From: Isoetes taiwanensis
Lineage: Eukaryota > Streptophyta > Lycopodiopsida > Isoetales > Isoetaceae
Length of the DNA stretch: 64,000 nt
Reading direction: 5' to 3'
NCBI GenBank assembly: GCA_021234155.1
Contig: JAJEKV010000376.1
Coordinates: 124,001-188,000, forward strand
Shown piece after piece: positions 34,311-45,609 of this stretch. Under the pieces are notes generated by a model, which was given only the letters and a program-made list of their open reading frames with translations, had not been told where the DNA came from and searched no databases. Within the stretch, counting starts at the first letter, position 1; every line of letters begins with the position of its first letter. The translations under genes and the position numbers were made by a program.

Positions 34311-34879
34311 ATCATTTACGTAGATCACTTGCCGAATCGAGGCGGTGACTGCGAACAAGTTTGCAACACCTATCAGTTACAAGCCAAGGGTTTGCCACTC
34401 CACGGCTTACCGAATACAATCAACCATGGGAAGACATGGATATTGATAAAAAGGCATAGCTTGGCTGGTTGACCCCTATTTGACACCTTGTAACAGCGTC
34501 ACATTGGTTCCACATGAGGAGGCGGTACCCCGGCTCCTCCTCTGTTCAAAGAACACCACACCAACTCCTAGTGGTAGCGCCACTATTTTTCAAAATTGGT
34601 CAACATGAACATCTGTGGGTACTCGTGTGAGCCAGCCCACCTTTATTCGGGATGATCAAGTCATTCCACACATTCAAACTCCTGCGGTAGACATAATTGA
34701 TATTGGAACAAATCAACCAATCCCGATTAGCGCGACCTTCGCCCGACATTGGGGGAGCAAGCCATTGCGCTATTCAAGCGTTTCAAGCACATCTTTGCTT
34801 GGAGCTACAAAGACCTCAGGGTATCAAGAAAGAATTGGGACAACTCTCGATTCCCACCAAACCCGGATGCTAGACCCAT

Positions 34880-35560
34880 CTAGCAGCGGCGATCTGCGGC
34901 TTAACCCAAACTACGGTGAGAAAGGTTAAAGCCGAAATTGACAAGCTTTTGGATATTTGGACTTATCTCGAGGTCAAACATTGAATGGGTAAGTCCTATT
35001 GTTATTGCCCTCAAACATAATGGAAAAATTGGCGTTTGTGTGGATTATAGAAAACTCAATCAAGCCACGGAAAGGGATCATTTCCCTCTCCCTTCACCGG
35101 ATCAAGTGTTGGAAGATGTAGCAGCCCACGAGATGTACTCCTTCATGGGCGGCTTCTCGGTTATAATCAAATATCCATTCGAGAAGAAGATCAACTAAAG
35201 ACTACCTTCACTACTCCATGGGGTACCTTTGCTTACAAAGTCGTTCCTTTTTGGATTGTCAAACTCACCATCCACATTTCAACGCATTATGCTTCTTTGT
35301 TTTTCAAGAGTACATGCAAGTTCATCCTTTTCGCAAGTCTTTGGGATGACTTCTCCACTTACACCCACGTTATGGACCATTTGGTAAAACTTGAACTAGT
35401 TTTTCAACGGCGTGATGAATCTGGAATTAGCCTCAATCGGGAAAAGTGCACCATACGTGTCACCTCGGGTGTACTTACGGGACATGTCGGTGAGTCGACC
35501 GCGGCATTTCAACGGACCTGACCAAAATCAGCTGTGTCATCGAGCATATCCACTGCGAAC
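34880..35560 (+). pseudogene. Reverse transcriptase remnant
   Basis: SPIVIALKHNGKIGVCVDYRKLN and FPLPSPDQVLE (34990-35110), separated by short stretches, are classic RT motifs. After a frame change come LTIHISTHYA and LWDDFSTYTHVMDHL, where the YxDD box appears as LWDD, then GISLNREKC. Frameshifts near 35190 and 35290 make it non-functional. Confidence 0.8.
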
Positions 35561-35689
35561 ATCAAGGACACCGCGTTCCTTTCTTGGCAAAGTCAACTTC
35601 TATGCCACCTTTATTCGAATTGGCCATTTTGCCCGATCCAATTCACAAAGCCCATTTGGAAATCCATACACATGGACTTGGACATCGAT

Positions 35690-36080
35690 GCAAATCAAGC
35701 TTTTCAAGAACTCAAAGTCAAGCTCACGAAGCCCAGAGTGCTAGTACCACCTCAATGGGACAAACCATTCCATGTCCATGTTGATGTTTTAGGGCTTTGC
35801 GATTGGGCTGTTCTAGCTCAAGAGTATGCACCAAATCGGGACAAGCCCATCGGATCGCAGCGTGAAAACTCAATCTCTTTGGCGCGCAACTATTCGACCC
35901 GGAAAGGGAAGCCCTTGGCCTTATCTTTTGTGTACAGCGCTTTTCGACACTATCTTCTTGGTAGTCAACACCCGGCTTTTATGTGGATCATCAAGCTCTT
36001 CTATATTTAATCAATAAGCCAAACCCCCACGGGCGAATTGCTCGATGGATATTGATATTGCAAGAGTTTACCCCTTTTGA
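35690..36080 (+). pseudogene. RNase H remnant
   Basis: PPQWDKPFHVHVDVLGLCDW is the start of the RNase H domain, its first catalytic Asp kept in HVDV. The RKGKPLALSFVYSAFRHYLLG stretch aligns with the E-containing helix (usually KELLAVVFA), the Glu now lost. Frames are broken after 36010. Confidence 0.6.
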
Positions 36081-36329
36081 AATTATTCACAAGCGGGGCC
36101 GCTCTCACGGTCCCCGGGCTATCTTTCGCATACACGGATGATCCACCGGAAGGAGTTCACGATGCCCAGGATGCTCAAGCTGTTCACAGTCCTTTGCCCG
36201 CGCCTCATTGGTACCCACGACTATCAGCGATTTCTCCTCACGGGCACTCTCGAGTCAAGTGACCCCGCGCTCTCTCGGAAAGACAACCGCATAAACAACA
36301 ATTCCTTCGCGAAGATGCGAGATTATCGA

Positions 36330-37535
36330 TGGTTCTTTGGCCATCTCTATAAATGTGGCAAAGACAATGTGCTCCGGCGATGTGTTCTTCCTCCACGAAG
36401 TCCACGATCTAGTCAAACAAGCCCACGAAGGACTTGGCGGTGGTCATTCGGCGGAGACAACACGGAAACTCCTCCTTCTTTGGGTATTCTTGGCCACGCT
36501 TTTCAAAGATGCTCACAAATACACCGCGCTTGCGTGTGATGTTTGTCGAGGCTTAGTAGACCCACGGCCGTGGCGGCTCTGCCGCTCCGCCAATAATACG
36601 CCTCTCCCCTTTGCCAAATGGGGTATGGATTTTGTTGGTCCCATGGACCCCCACGCAATCAACACTAGGGCACGCTACATTCTAGTCTTCACCGGACTAT
36701 GCAACCAAATGGGCTGAAAGCGTGTGCTCTGCGACAACCGCGGCTGCTAATACAGCTAAGGTTCTCTACAAGAACATCATCGCGATTTGGATGTCCTTAG
36801 AATTAGTTAGTGATCGTGGAGTTCATTTCATCAATCACACTATTCTTTGAACTCACTAACTATCGCACATTCATCTGGAAAAAGCGCCTTACTATCCCCG
36901 TGGTAATGGCTTGGCTGAAAGCACAAACAAGGTGCTTATCCACATGCGAAGAAGAAGATTTGTGATCCTACAAGAAAAGATTGCACGATAAGTTACCCCT
37001 CTGAGTTTTATGGGCTTACAATACAACATACAAAGTAGCAACTGGTCAAACACCTTTTCGACTTGTGTATGGCCAAGAGGCTCTTATGCCTTTTGAGTTC
37101 ATTTTACCCTCACTCAAATTTGGTTAACAAAGAACATAATCCATCGGTGACTTTGCAAAACGAGTTTATCATTTGGAACAAGCTGGATGAACTTGAAGAG
37201 ATGCTTTTCTTAGACTTCAACAAGGCAAACAACTACAAAACAATGGCATGACAAACACATCAAAACAAAACTTTTCAAATTGGCGACTTAGTTCTTCTTT
37301 ACGATTTCGAGATATCAACAACATCTGGCAAACTCAAGCTCGGATGCATTTGGGACCATACAAAATTTCGAGATACCACATCCACGGAGTTTTACAATTA
37401 CAAGAATTGGATGGCACTCCATTTCCTACATTAGTCAATGGATTTCGACTCAAGAAATTTCAAACCCTGTTTGCAAAATCCTTAGCTCAAGAACAAAATT
37501 TACAACAAGATACCACTTGTACAAATTTATGAGAA
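36330..37535 (+). pseudogene. Integrase remnant
   Basis: An H2C2 zinc finger is visible (AHEGLGGGHS, then CDVC, 36420-36545). The catalytic core keeps its three acidic positions: WGMDFVGPMD near 36625, LVSDRGVHF near 36808 and YYPRGNGLAESTNKVL near 36890-36940. Further on are [15 protein letters not shown] in a shifted frame and the C-terminal part near 37290-37470. Stops and frame changes occur at about 36715, 36850 and 36985. The enzyme would have inserted the element DNA. Confidence 0.8.
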
Positions 37536-37607
37536 ACACTTTTCTATTATGTACAAAATTGCCGAAGGCTACAATTCATTGTGGGATTTTTCACGAAAAG
37601 TCCTAAA

Positions 37608-38006
37608 CTAAACAAAAATTGGGAAAACCCTATCATCTTTGCTACTTTCGCCCTTTACTGCGGGGGGCACTCCCTCCGGAGGATCACGGAAATACAGTGC
37701 GACCACTCGGTGAGCGATCACCTCGGCGATCGAGTTTATTTCGGGTTGGCCGGCGGTGCCTCCAACCAAGGATCCATAGGGATCCGGCGATTCCTGAGCG
37801 CCCGGATCGGCGTCGTCCATCTTGCATGTAATCCGGTCGCGGAAGCTCACTTGGGCTGTTATCGAGTTCTCCATCTTCACCAATTTTGGTTCTTCTCGCA
37901 GAACCCAACTTCCAATTTGTGGCGAATACCAACCTAGCATTTGTTCACGAAAGGTCACCTCCGGATATTCCGTCATCATTCCCCCATGATATTTTTGTAC
38001 ACGCAA
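37608..38006 (-). CDS. Antisense ORF in the 3' region of the Ty3/gypsy element
   Basis: A 132-codon minus-strand ORF begins MRVQKYHGGM and ends DDRVFPIFV, immediately downstream of the integrase. It is the longest unbroken frame in this part of the element, whereas the sense frames are broken. Antisense extra ORFs in just this place are known in some Tat-lineage elements, function unknown. I see no domain I can name. It may be a real conserved ORF or a chance survivor, and comparison with relatives would decide. Confidence 0.45.
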   Translation of the reverse strand: MRVQKYHGGMMTEYPEVTFREQMLGWYSPQIGSWVLREEPKLVKMENSITAQVSFRDRITCKMDDADPGAQESPDPYGSLVGGTAGQPEINSIAEVIAHRVVALYFRDPPEGVPPAVKGESSKDDRVFPIFV

Positions 38007-38167
38007 ACTTTTCGACTCCTCTTTTTAATATTACGACAAGCGCGGCCCGGTTAATAAGTCAGCCATTAAAGTTTTATTCTCCGCCCGGGAACTCTCCGCA
38101 TCACAGTGCGAAACATCTCTTGAGATTCTCAATTGTCCACGATCTTTCGACCGTGTCTCTCCCGACT

Positions 38168-38202
<35 letters not shown>

Positions 38203-41200
38203 CTTCCCAGCCAGTCACTTCCCTCCTCACTTTTCACTCATACTCCCTCAGATCCTTCGAGGCCCATTACTCCGTGACCTCGACCTTCAAAGATGGCTTC
38301 TACCTCCAAGAACTCAACACTCACGCTTTTGCACCAATGGATCGGCGCAATTCGAAAATATCAAGTTAGTTTCTTCATGCACCGGCTCCACATCGGCATC
38401 ACCTATAACCTCTGGTGAGTTAGGATTGTTTCATTTTCTGCGGGAACTCCGGCTCCCAACAAGAACAAATTACGGCAATTTGTGGCTAACACAGTGAAAG
38501 CGGAAGATGGATATGCCTCCCAAGTCGATGGAAACCCTATACTCCTAAACCCTCAAACCATAGCCTACGCCTTTTCTCTACCCAATCCGCCCAATGCCTT
38601 GTCTTACCTTGGCGTTGGTAAATATGATATTTCCAAATTCGCTCTATTCCTTATAATCTTTGCAAAAAACCAAAGGCATCCACCTTTCCAAAGCAACATG
38701 ATGCCTTTACCAAGTTTCTTTGGAGGAAATTTTTGGGTTACTCCATGAAGAATACCTCTAATAGCGATGTTTTCTACCATCGTACTATATCCTCACCAAC
38801 ACCAACTTTGAAACAATCAATTGGACTCAACTCACGTGTCGAGAGATTTCACTTGGGGAACTTGCCAGTTTCGAAAAAAAATCCTAACTCTTCCTCGGAA
38901 TGCCCCATGGGAGCCCACTTCCGGGGCTTTCATTAATCATCAGACCCCCATAGCGCCATCATGCCCCTTCTCCACCAAGCCAACATCGACCTTATTGATG
39001 CTTTGAAAGGTCTTCAACCAAACTCTCCTCCTTTCGGCACCATCAATCTCGGCAGCCAACTCGAACAGAAAAATTTCACAACCCTTTGTCTCCACCTCCG
39101 TAAATTCCAATTCTCTAAAACCTATTCCTTACTGTTGATAACCAACCACGGAACAACCACCGGTTAACCTTGTGCAACAATTCCACTTTCGGACTCAGCG
39201 ACAGCAGCCAAAAACAACGGCGGCAGACAACAAAACTCCCATTGATATCACGGTACTCACAAGGACACTCCGCGGCAATGACCAGGATCTATAAACAAGG
39301 GTGACGGACCACTGACCATCCCATCCACCTCCTCACACCGTGGATACCTCGATGAAGCTGTCTCAATTTTGCCTTGATGCCCTCAAGGTGATCATCACCG
39401 AACTTCATAGCGTACCACCCGGGCCACGACCGCGAGTCCGTGGACCAACTCAAGCGAAGTCACAACAAGACTGATTTGGACGGTTTGTGAGGCCCGAGAA
39501 GAAGCCTTGCACAATCAATTCATGATCCATCGAGAAACCCTTCATCAATCCAACCAAATTGTCAAGGAACTCAAGGAGTCCCTCCAACAAAAGCGACACC
39601 AAGTACCGCGATCTTGAGACACGCTACAACAATCACGGTGCGTCACGAATAATGCTACTCACGGCCAGAAACGGCACGCCGTCTGACCAACTGATATGAG
39701 TCAAGGTCACGACTTTGCTTGCGAATAAGGATGCTCACATCGCATCTCTCAAGGCAAGTTAGACCAGCTCCGGCAACACACGGCTGCAGATACTCTTGAA
39801 ATAGTTGCACTCAAAAGCGGACTTGCAAGCCACTCGGACTTCAAGCTCCTCTGATTCCCAACTTCTCGTTGACAAGTCGGGACACCTCACACGCAAAGTC
39901 ACGGGCTGCAGACCAGTCTCTCCGAGCAACAAGATATCATTGCAGATTACAAGATCGGCTTTCCGATGGCGAGGGCATGTTGGATGATGCGAAGAAAAAG
40001 TGCTGGAACAAATCCTATCGGCTTGCTTACGCTATTCCCTGGACTATAAAAGCCGGCCGGTTACCATGACTATGTGCAAGCAAGGAAAAACACTTTTCTT
40101 TTATTCTGGCTGAGAAACAAGGGTGATACCACAAGTCCCCTGACTGTAGCTGATATCGAACGAAATTGGCCCTTGATGTCTGTCCACGAACGAGGCACAC
40201 TTTGTGCTCTCGTCAATTTTGATATCCTACAGGTTGCAGATCTCGACCATTTCGCTCTCAGAACCATAGCCCCCCTGGCTTATGTCATGCACGACTTCTA
40301 CGGCACATGTTACTCGGGCTCATCCGGATAAACGATAGCGAGAACTTTAAAGGAGATACACAAATGGCGCAGGTTCTTTTGACCAAGAAGAACAAGTACC
40401 TCCAAGATACAAAATTTCTGCAAAACCGTTACCTCGGAATACATGCCTCTTCTACGTAAAGAAGTGGAGCTATGGCTAGCTGAACTTGGCACGCCCTCCT
40501 TGGACACTATACAACTCGAACAAGAACTTGACCTTGCACAGTTGTTCTTACAACATTATGCTTCCTTGCATGGGGCCGCGACACGGAGCTGAAACGAACG
40601 TCCTCCCCGATGAGTGGGACCAGACTGCGGACAAAGACATGTACATTCCGGTGCATGGGAGACAGTTACCAAACAACAACTACGAGAAGATATTATTGGA
40701 ATTCCAAGAACGGATGCGGGATGACCGGCACCAACCCCCAAACAACCGAAAGTACACTAGCAAGCTTTGGATGCCCACCTCTGATCAAGGTCAATTCCCC
40801 CAAAGATGGAGACAAGAATTCGGACTCTTGAAGTCAAAGAACATGCAGATTGGACACCACGGCAATTCTGCGGCCAGACAAGCGTTGGGACCCACGCTTC
40901 ATCCGCACGCAAATGGCGTGAGGATGAGACTTTGGACAACACCAACAACCGGATATACATGCCCAATGCGTGTTAAATTGGAAGGCGCCGAGAATGCAAT
41001 TTCTGGTCTTGTAACCTTCCTTGCCAAGGCCAAAACTTCAGCTGATCCATCTCAGATTTCGGCAAAGCGTAATTGCATGCGCGGCAAGACTCATGACCAT
41101 ACTCCGTGAGTATGCGTAAACGCCAAGTGCGGATCCATTTTGCAACCCCAATGCAAATGCTTTGGAAAGTTCGGGTTGGACCTTGTCTTATACATGGAGA

Positions 41201-41433
41201 TCACAAATCTTCCATCCGAGATCCACGCCACGCTGGAGAACATGATTTCGAAGGCTTTCTCATAGGAGCGGCAGAATGTTTGGCATCAGGACTCAAGCAA
41301 CTGAAAAGAGACTAACAACACTCGGTGAATACAGTAGTTTCGAGCCTCCCTCATCTCTATATTCAAGATCAGAAAGATGAACGAGGATTCCCACCCCGAA
41401 TTCATGCCCTTTTCTAGCCAATAAGTGTAGTTT
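38007..41433 (+). pseudogene. Extra 3' ORF region of the Ty3/gypsy element, broken
   Basis: After an A-run of more than 30 bases (about 38169-38200), sense frames give MASTSKNSTL near 38293, then VDGNPILLNPQTIAYAFSLP (38520-38585), a tract rich in Gln/Lys/Glu codons with coiled-coil flavour (39380-39790), and a 207-codon frame 40486-41109. Athila/Tat elements carry an extra ORF here, called env-like in Athila. I see no clear signal peptide or fusion segment, so I do not call it an envelope gene. All frames are interrupted. Confidence 0.5.
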
Positions 41434-41443
41434 GGTAGGGGAG
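41434..41443 (+). other. Polypurine tract
   Basis: GGTAGGGGAG directly precedes the 3' LTR. Confidence 0.7.
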
Positions 41444-42053
41444 TGTTAGCCTGCGGCTGGCGGACACTGTGTCTATACTTCTTGTCGCATGAGGGCGAGG
41501 CCCCACCGCCCGCGGTGTCAAGAAGAGGATCCACACCTGCCACCACGGCGTGGTCAAAGCTCCTCCAAGAAGCGAAGACCCAAAGGTAGGGACCCACGGG
41601 CTGGCCACTACTTGTCTGTTAGCACGGCCATGGACAGCTCAGATTCCTGTTCGAGTGCCCAAGTAGTGGAGCACGCGTTGTCATGATGAGGATCAGATTC
41701 AGGCCCGTAGGCCACTCTGTGTTCCTATATATTGTAGCATTTTTGCTCCTTCGAAAAAGGGTTCAGAGTGTTCTTTTGTGTCACTACAGCGCGCATATGT
41801 CGGGTCGCTTTCACAGCGCTCTTTTGAGCCTTCATTGTACACTTGTTTTGATCAATGGATTGCCGTGTTCTCCACAAGTGTCTTGTGTGTTTCATTGTGT
41901 ATTGCAATTGCTGTTTTATCTGAGTTTTTCTTGTTCTTTCCTCTGTTAGCAAAAATCCCGCGTGACAAGAGTGTCTCAGGATTTGCCCTGCCGGACTTCA
42001 AGGATCTCACAGAGATCTGTCCCTCAGGCGATCCCGTGCCCGGACCCCAAACA
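41444..42053 (+). repeat. 3' LTR of the Ty3/gypsy element
   Basis: 610 bp, TGTTAGCCTGCGG...GACCCCAAACA, co-linear with the 5' LTR but with many small indels. Followed by TCAAT (42054-42058), the right target duplication. Confidence 0.92.
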
Positions 42054-42058
42054 TCAAT
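42054..42058. repeat. Target-site duplication TCAAT, right
   Basis: Equals 31008-31012. Confidence 0.9.
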
Positions 42059-42610
42059 TTAAAAGAAAGATAAAGGGCATCAAATAAACTCATAAGATAG
42101 ATAATATATTCATAAATAAAGGGCATCATAATAAACTCATAAGCTTCAATTGGATATACATCAATTGATCTGTGGTACTGGTCTACCATATTCATAATTG
42201 TTGAACAATTCATCGCCAATTTATAAACTAGTTGTTGCGTACACCATCACATATGTCCCATCAATTTTATGTCCGAAAAATTCCTCTTGGTCCTTATTTG
42301 ATTGGATAAACTGACAATTAGTAGCTTCGGGACTATCAATAGAGCTATTAATAAAAGCAGCAATGTTTCCATGCAATTGAGGACGTCCGTCGAGGAATGT
42401 CAAGTCTGCATAGTTATTATTTGTGGTTACTGTTTGTGCATTGGAATTTAGGCCATAAACGAGCATGCGCCATTCATGCTTAATTAATTTATGCCAAGTA
42501 TCCCATGTATATTCAGGACCTATATAAGGCATCAAGGGAACAATCGTTCCATCTTTAACCATTGTGCTTGTCATAATTTATAATCCCAAACCAGCACCTT
42601 GGACACGACC

Positions 42611-42624
42611 CTCTTTGATAACGT
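42611..42624. repeat. 14-bp target duplication, left
   Basis: CTCTTTGATAACGT, identical to 43526-43539, flanking the LINE-type insertion. Confidence 0.9.
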
Positions 42625-43525
42625 TTTTTTTTTTTTTGAAGGACGTCAAACTTTATTAATAACACTCGATCATAATACATAATACAATGCAGAGACAGGA
42701 ATGAAAAACCCAGTGGACACTCAGATCCAACTGAGCAGGGCCACCCATCTAAGCATAACAGTATAATGCAATTCACACTATTTTGCTCTCCTACAAAGAG
42801 AAGAATAATATATAATCATATTTATAGAAAAGTTACTTTAACCAGGTCGAACTTCCACATCCATAGAATCATTAACAGCAACTTGATCTGCTCCCTGGTG
42901 TCTCAGTGCCACTGAATCAGGGACATCCACTGTAACAGTCATAGCAGATACTGGAGCTACAGAGTGAACTAACGCAGATTGAGGAGCCGAGCTATTTTTG
43001 CGACGTGCAAGCTTCTTCACGCGTGGAGTAGACCATCCTTCTTCTAATAATTCTTGCTTGTGAGCAATGTCCAGAAGACGAGAGTGTTGATCCTCATTAA
43101 GAGGGTCTACTGATATAGACTGAGATGGAGATGCACTCGAAGAAGGCAATGGTGCAGAAGTAGCTAGAGACGAAGGCACGCAAGCTGGTAACACTGGCGG
43201 GTTAACTAGTGCAGAGGCAGATGAGGAAGAAGATGATACAACACGACATTCGAGTGAAGTGGCTGCTATGTGACAGGGGATAGGAGCAGTTGGGGAGGTA
43301 GAGACAAAAGTATGCCCAGATCTATGAGTAGCAAAAGCTTCAACATTGGGAAACATCTTGGCAAGCTCAGGTCCATTAAGCAGACGTAGTTTGTACTTGA
43401 AAAAAAGCGGGCCACTTTTGATCACTACTGACCGAGGAATAGAAACACAAGTAGGAAGAGATACACAAATTCGAGGACCATTAACAATAGAATGGAGAGC
43501 AATTCACGTATTGGGGCAGGAGATG
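42625..43525 (-). mobile_element. LINE-type retroposon copy 1 (901 bp)
   Basis: It has a T-run (poly(A) on the minus strand) at its left end and a 14-bp target duplication, the signature of target-primed reverse transcription. A minus-strand ORF (42838-43425) reads VVIKSGPLFFKYKL, LLNGPELAKMFP, then a Ser/Ala/Pro-rich stretch. The same unknown protein occurs in the copy at 47117-47924. It may be a C-terminal piece of a LINE ORF1 or the product of a non-autonomous family. The 5' end carries an inverted copy of the target. Confidence 0.8.
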
Positions 43526-43567
43526 CTCTTTGATAACGTATCTCCTGCCCCAATACGTGAATTGCTC
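43497..43567. repeat. 28-bp perfect inverted repeat around the retroposon 5' junction
   Basis: Arms 43497-43524 and 43540-43567 are exact reverse complements, with a 15-base centre that contains the 14-bp target duplication. The right arm is in frame with the interrupted SET-like gene, so the left arm, at the retroposon's 5' end, is the derived copy. Confidence 0.92.
43526..43539. repeat. 14-bp target duplication, right
   Basis: CTCTTTGATAACGT, identical to 42611-42624. Confidence 0.9.
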
Positions 43568-43680
43568 CCCATATATAATTGCAGTGCCTCTAGGCCATGA
43601 TCCAAATTTTCGTCGATCTTTATCAGTAAAAGGCTGAAGCAAATGGAGCAGTGTTGGTGGAGTGTTATCTTCATTGATAT

Positions 43681-44263
43681 TGTTTGGGGTCTGGGTTCGG
43701 GAACTCCTGGAAGACAGCCCTCTGTGAGGACCCGTGGATCTAACAGGAGAGTCCGGGGGACTATGTCACGCGGGATTTGCAAGAAGAGAAGAAGAAGAAG
43801 AAGAAGAAGAAAACAGAACAAATGAGAGGAAAACGATAAGCTTCCTTGATATCAATGATGAACATACATGAGCTCTCGCAATAGAGAGAAAAACTGAAAG
43901 GAGACAAGACTCAAAACTCATCTAGCCATCATATGCTAGCTCTACTCATATATATAGTACAATGGCCTTGGGCCCAATATAGACACTCTGACTGATCTCG
44001 GTGCCGACTCCTGGAAGGAGGCCTGATTTGCAGGAATGTTGGCGGTGCCTCTTTAAATGCCTAGAATCACGCTGACGCTGACACGGGCGGTGACGGGTCA
44101 TCACTTGTCTGAGCGGCGCCTCTTGTTGACGGACGCAGGCTTTGACTGCGTGGTCTGCTGCTGAGCCTTTGATGGCTGACCCGTGGCTGACTGAGGATCC
44201 TTGAGCTTGACCTGGTCTGTCGTATGCATGAATAGTCCTGTACCAGGAGGCACAGGACTAACA
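43681..44263 (-). mobile_element. Solo LTR (583 bp) with perfect target duplication
   Basis: Begins TGTTTGGGGTCTGGGTTCGG and ends GGCACAGGACTAACA on the plus strand. GATAT occurs on both sides (43676-43680, 44264-44268). It contains a GAAGAA-type microsatellite near 43785. It is of the same family as 5524-6090, and its termini resemble the LTRs at 31013-31620 in reverse. Confidence 0.9.
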
Positions 44264-44930
44264 GATATGATTTAGTACATTCCAGTTTTGGGCACTAATA
44301 TCTTTGAGACGCCGAGTTCTTTCACGTAATGGGATGCTTATCCTGGAACTTGATGGTTTTCTTATTACAGTATTTTCTATAACATCATCTACTTCCAATG
44401 ACACCATGACTCCGAAATCTATATTTCGCTTGGAACTCACTTCATCTAAGGCATCCTATGACAAAAAATAACAAAGCAAAATAAGTAGAGTTATATATGG
44501 TAAGTAGGGGGGAGCCTAATGATATATGCCTACCTCATTGATCTCATATCCTATACGATCATCTGAGAGTGTTGGCTTTAACGACCATGCGCCAAAGTCG
44601 TGTATATGTTGTTGGACTGTTTTTCTCATACGTGTAAATTGCCCCTTGCATCTTTTACAGTTGCAAGGCAACCCCTCGGTAAAAAAAAGCTGAACCAAAA
44701 TGTACGTCAGAGTAAGGAAAGTGCCACTAAACTAATCATTACATTTACATATCACGTACATCGGCGGCATTCTTTGCCTGGTGATCAAGTATTGGGCTCG
44801 GGCTCCTGGGTCCTTGATTGAGTGGACTGTTTGTAGCAATAGTCAGTGTAGCTTCTTTGCGCGCCTTTTTATTCAATTTTCTTATTGCTAGTTTTCTTAT
44901 GTAAGACATATATTCTGACTGTTCCTCCAT

Positions 44931-45032
44931 CTAGTGTATTACTAAAAATAAGAAGCAAAAGATGTAAGTAACTTAACAATTATAAATGAGGTCATTAAGT
45001 TAAAACCTACAACAACAATGGACAATGGGGTG
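44931..45032. promoter_or_regulatory. Immediate 5' flank of the SET-like gene
   Basis: About 100 AT-rich bases between the proposed start codon at 44930 and the tandem repeats. No promoter motif can be named. Confidence 0.25.
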
Positions 45033-45400
45033 CTTGACCCTATCACCCAGTCCTCCCCATTCGAGATGGAGACGACCATGACCTTGCTCAAGTCACCCCT
45101 GTTGTTTGATCGTGTAAATAACATTAACAATTATAAATAAGGTCATTAAGGTGCACACCTAGATCATTAGGGTGCTTGAACCCGATCATCCAGTCCTCCC
45201 CATTCAAGATAGGGACGACCATGACCTTGCACAAGTTAGCTCTGAGGTAGTTTTAAGCATTACATGAAGATCAACTTAAACCAAAGAAAAGACAGCGGGA
45301 ACCAAGTTTTTCTTTAAGGTGTGCTTGAGCCCGATCACCCAGTCCTCCCCATTCAAGATAGATTTGACCATGACCTTGCACAAGTCACTCCTGATATTGC
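45033..45400. repeat. Three tandem units of about 146 bp
   Basis: CAGTCCTCCCCATTC occurs at about 45048, 45192 and 45340, each followed by GACCATGACCTTGC and CAAGT. The AT-rich spacer TTAACAATTATAAATRAGGTC is shared by the first two units. Confidence 0.85.
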
Positions 45401-45609
45401 TTGCTCCCAGGTCCAAAATAGAACTTCTAGAACTAAGAAAATACTATCTACAACTGCACAAAAGAACTAAGAAATCACAATAGCACATACTGGCCAACTT
45501 ACCGTCTGATAGCAATGCTCCACACTTAAAAGACACCAAAATGCTCCCAAGAATAACTGAAAAATACAATGAGGTTGGCTAAAGAAGCCCCGGATTTCCC
45601 GCCAAGAAA

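Larger units (their letters stand above)
31013..42053 (+). mobile_element. Complete Ty3/gypsy LTR retrotransposon, Athila/Tat type, inactive
   Basis: The 11,041-bp element has LTRs of 608 and 610 bp (TGTTAGCC...GACCCCAAACA), matching TCAAT target duplications, a tRNA-Asp-like primer site, a polypurine tract and, in order, gag, protease, RT, RNase H and integrase remnants, followed by a long 3' region of about 3.9 kb. Domain order with RNase H before integrase defines Ty3/gypsy. The primer type, the FxDDF-style RT motif (here LWDDF) and the extra 3' region point to the Athila/Tat/Ogre group and not to chromoviruses. Dense frameshifts break every gene. The LTRs differ by many indels and substitutions, so the insertion is old or the assembly noisy here. 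Confidence 0.92.
42150..44930 (-). pseudogene. SET-domain-like gene with N-terminal Cys cluster, interrupted twice
   Basis: Proposed minus-strand exons are 44930-44760, 44689-44534 and from 44455 leftward, with GT-AG introns of 70 and 78 bases in phase 0. Exon 2 has GLPCNCKRCKG and KTVQQHIHDFGAW, a small CxCxxC plus His module like those at the start of plant transposase-associated proteins. Exon 3 is cut by a solo LTR (43681-44263) and a LINE-type copy (42625-43525), but the frame continues across each target duplication. Past the second it reads VQGAGLGL, like the N-terminal GxGLGLF of SET domains, then a TAA at 42578-42580. On the far side come GTIVPLMPYIGPEYTW, NIAAFINSS and EATNCQF (the NHSCxPNC-like site) and IGDELFNNYEYG (the GEEL..DY motif). 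SET enzymes methylate lysines, but the catalytic Tyr/His/Cys pattern here is atypical. It could be a transposon-borne or a host gene; the product is certainly broken now. Confidence 0.6.

Noticed and set aside
38031-38237. 68-codon minus-strand ORF with a poly-Phe run
   Set aside because: Produced by the A-run at about 38169-38200; not a gene.
38007-41433. Envelope gene of the Ty3/gypsy element
   Set aside because: No convincing signal peptide or transmembrane segment in the broken 3' frames, so it is called only an extra 3' ORF region.
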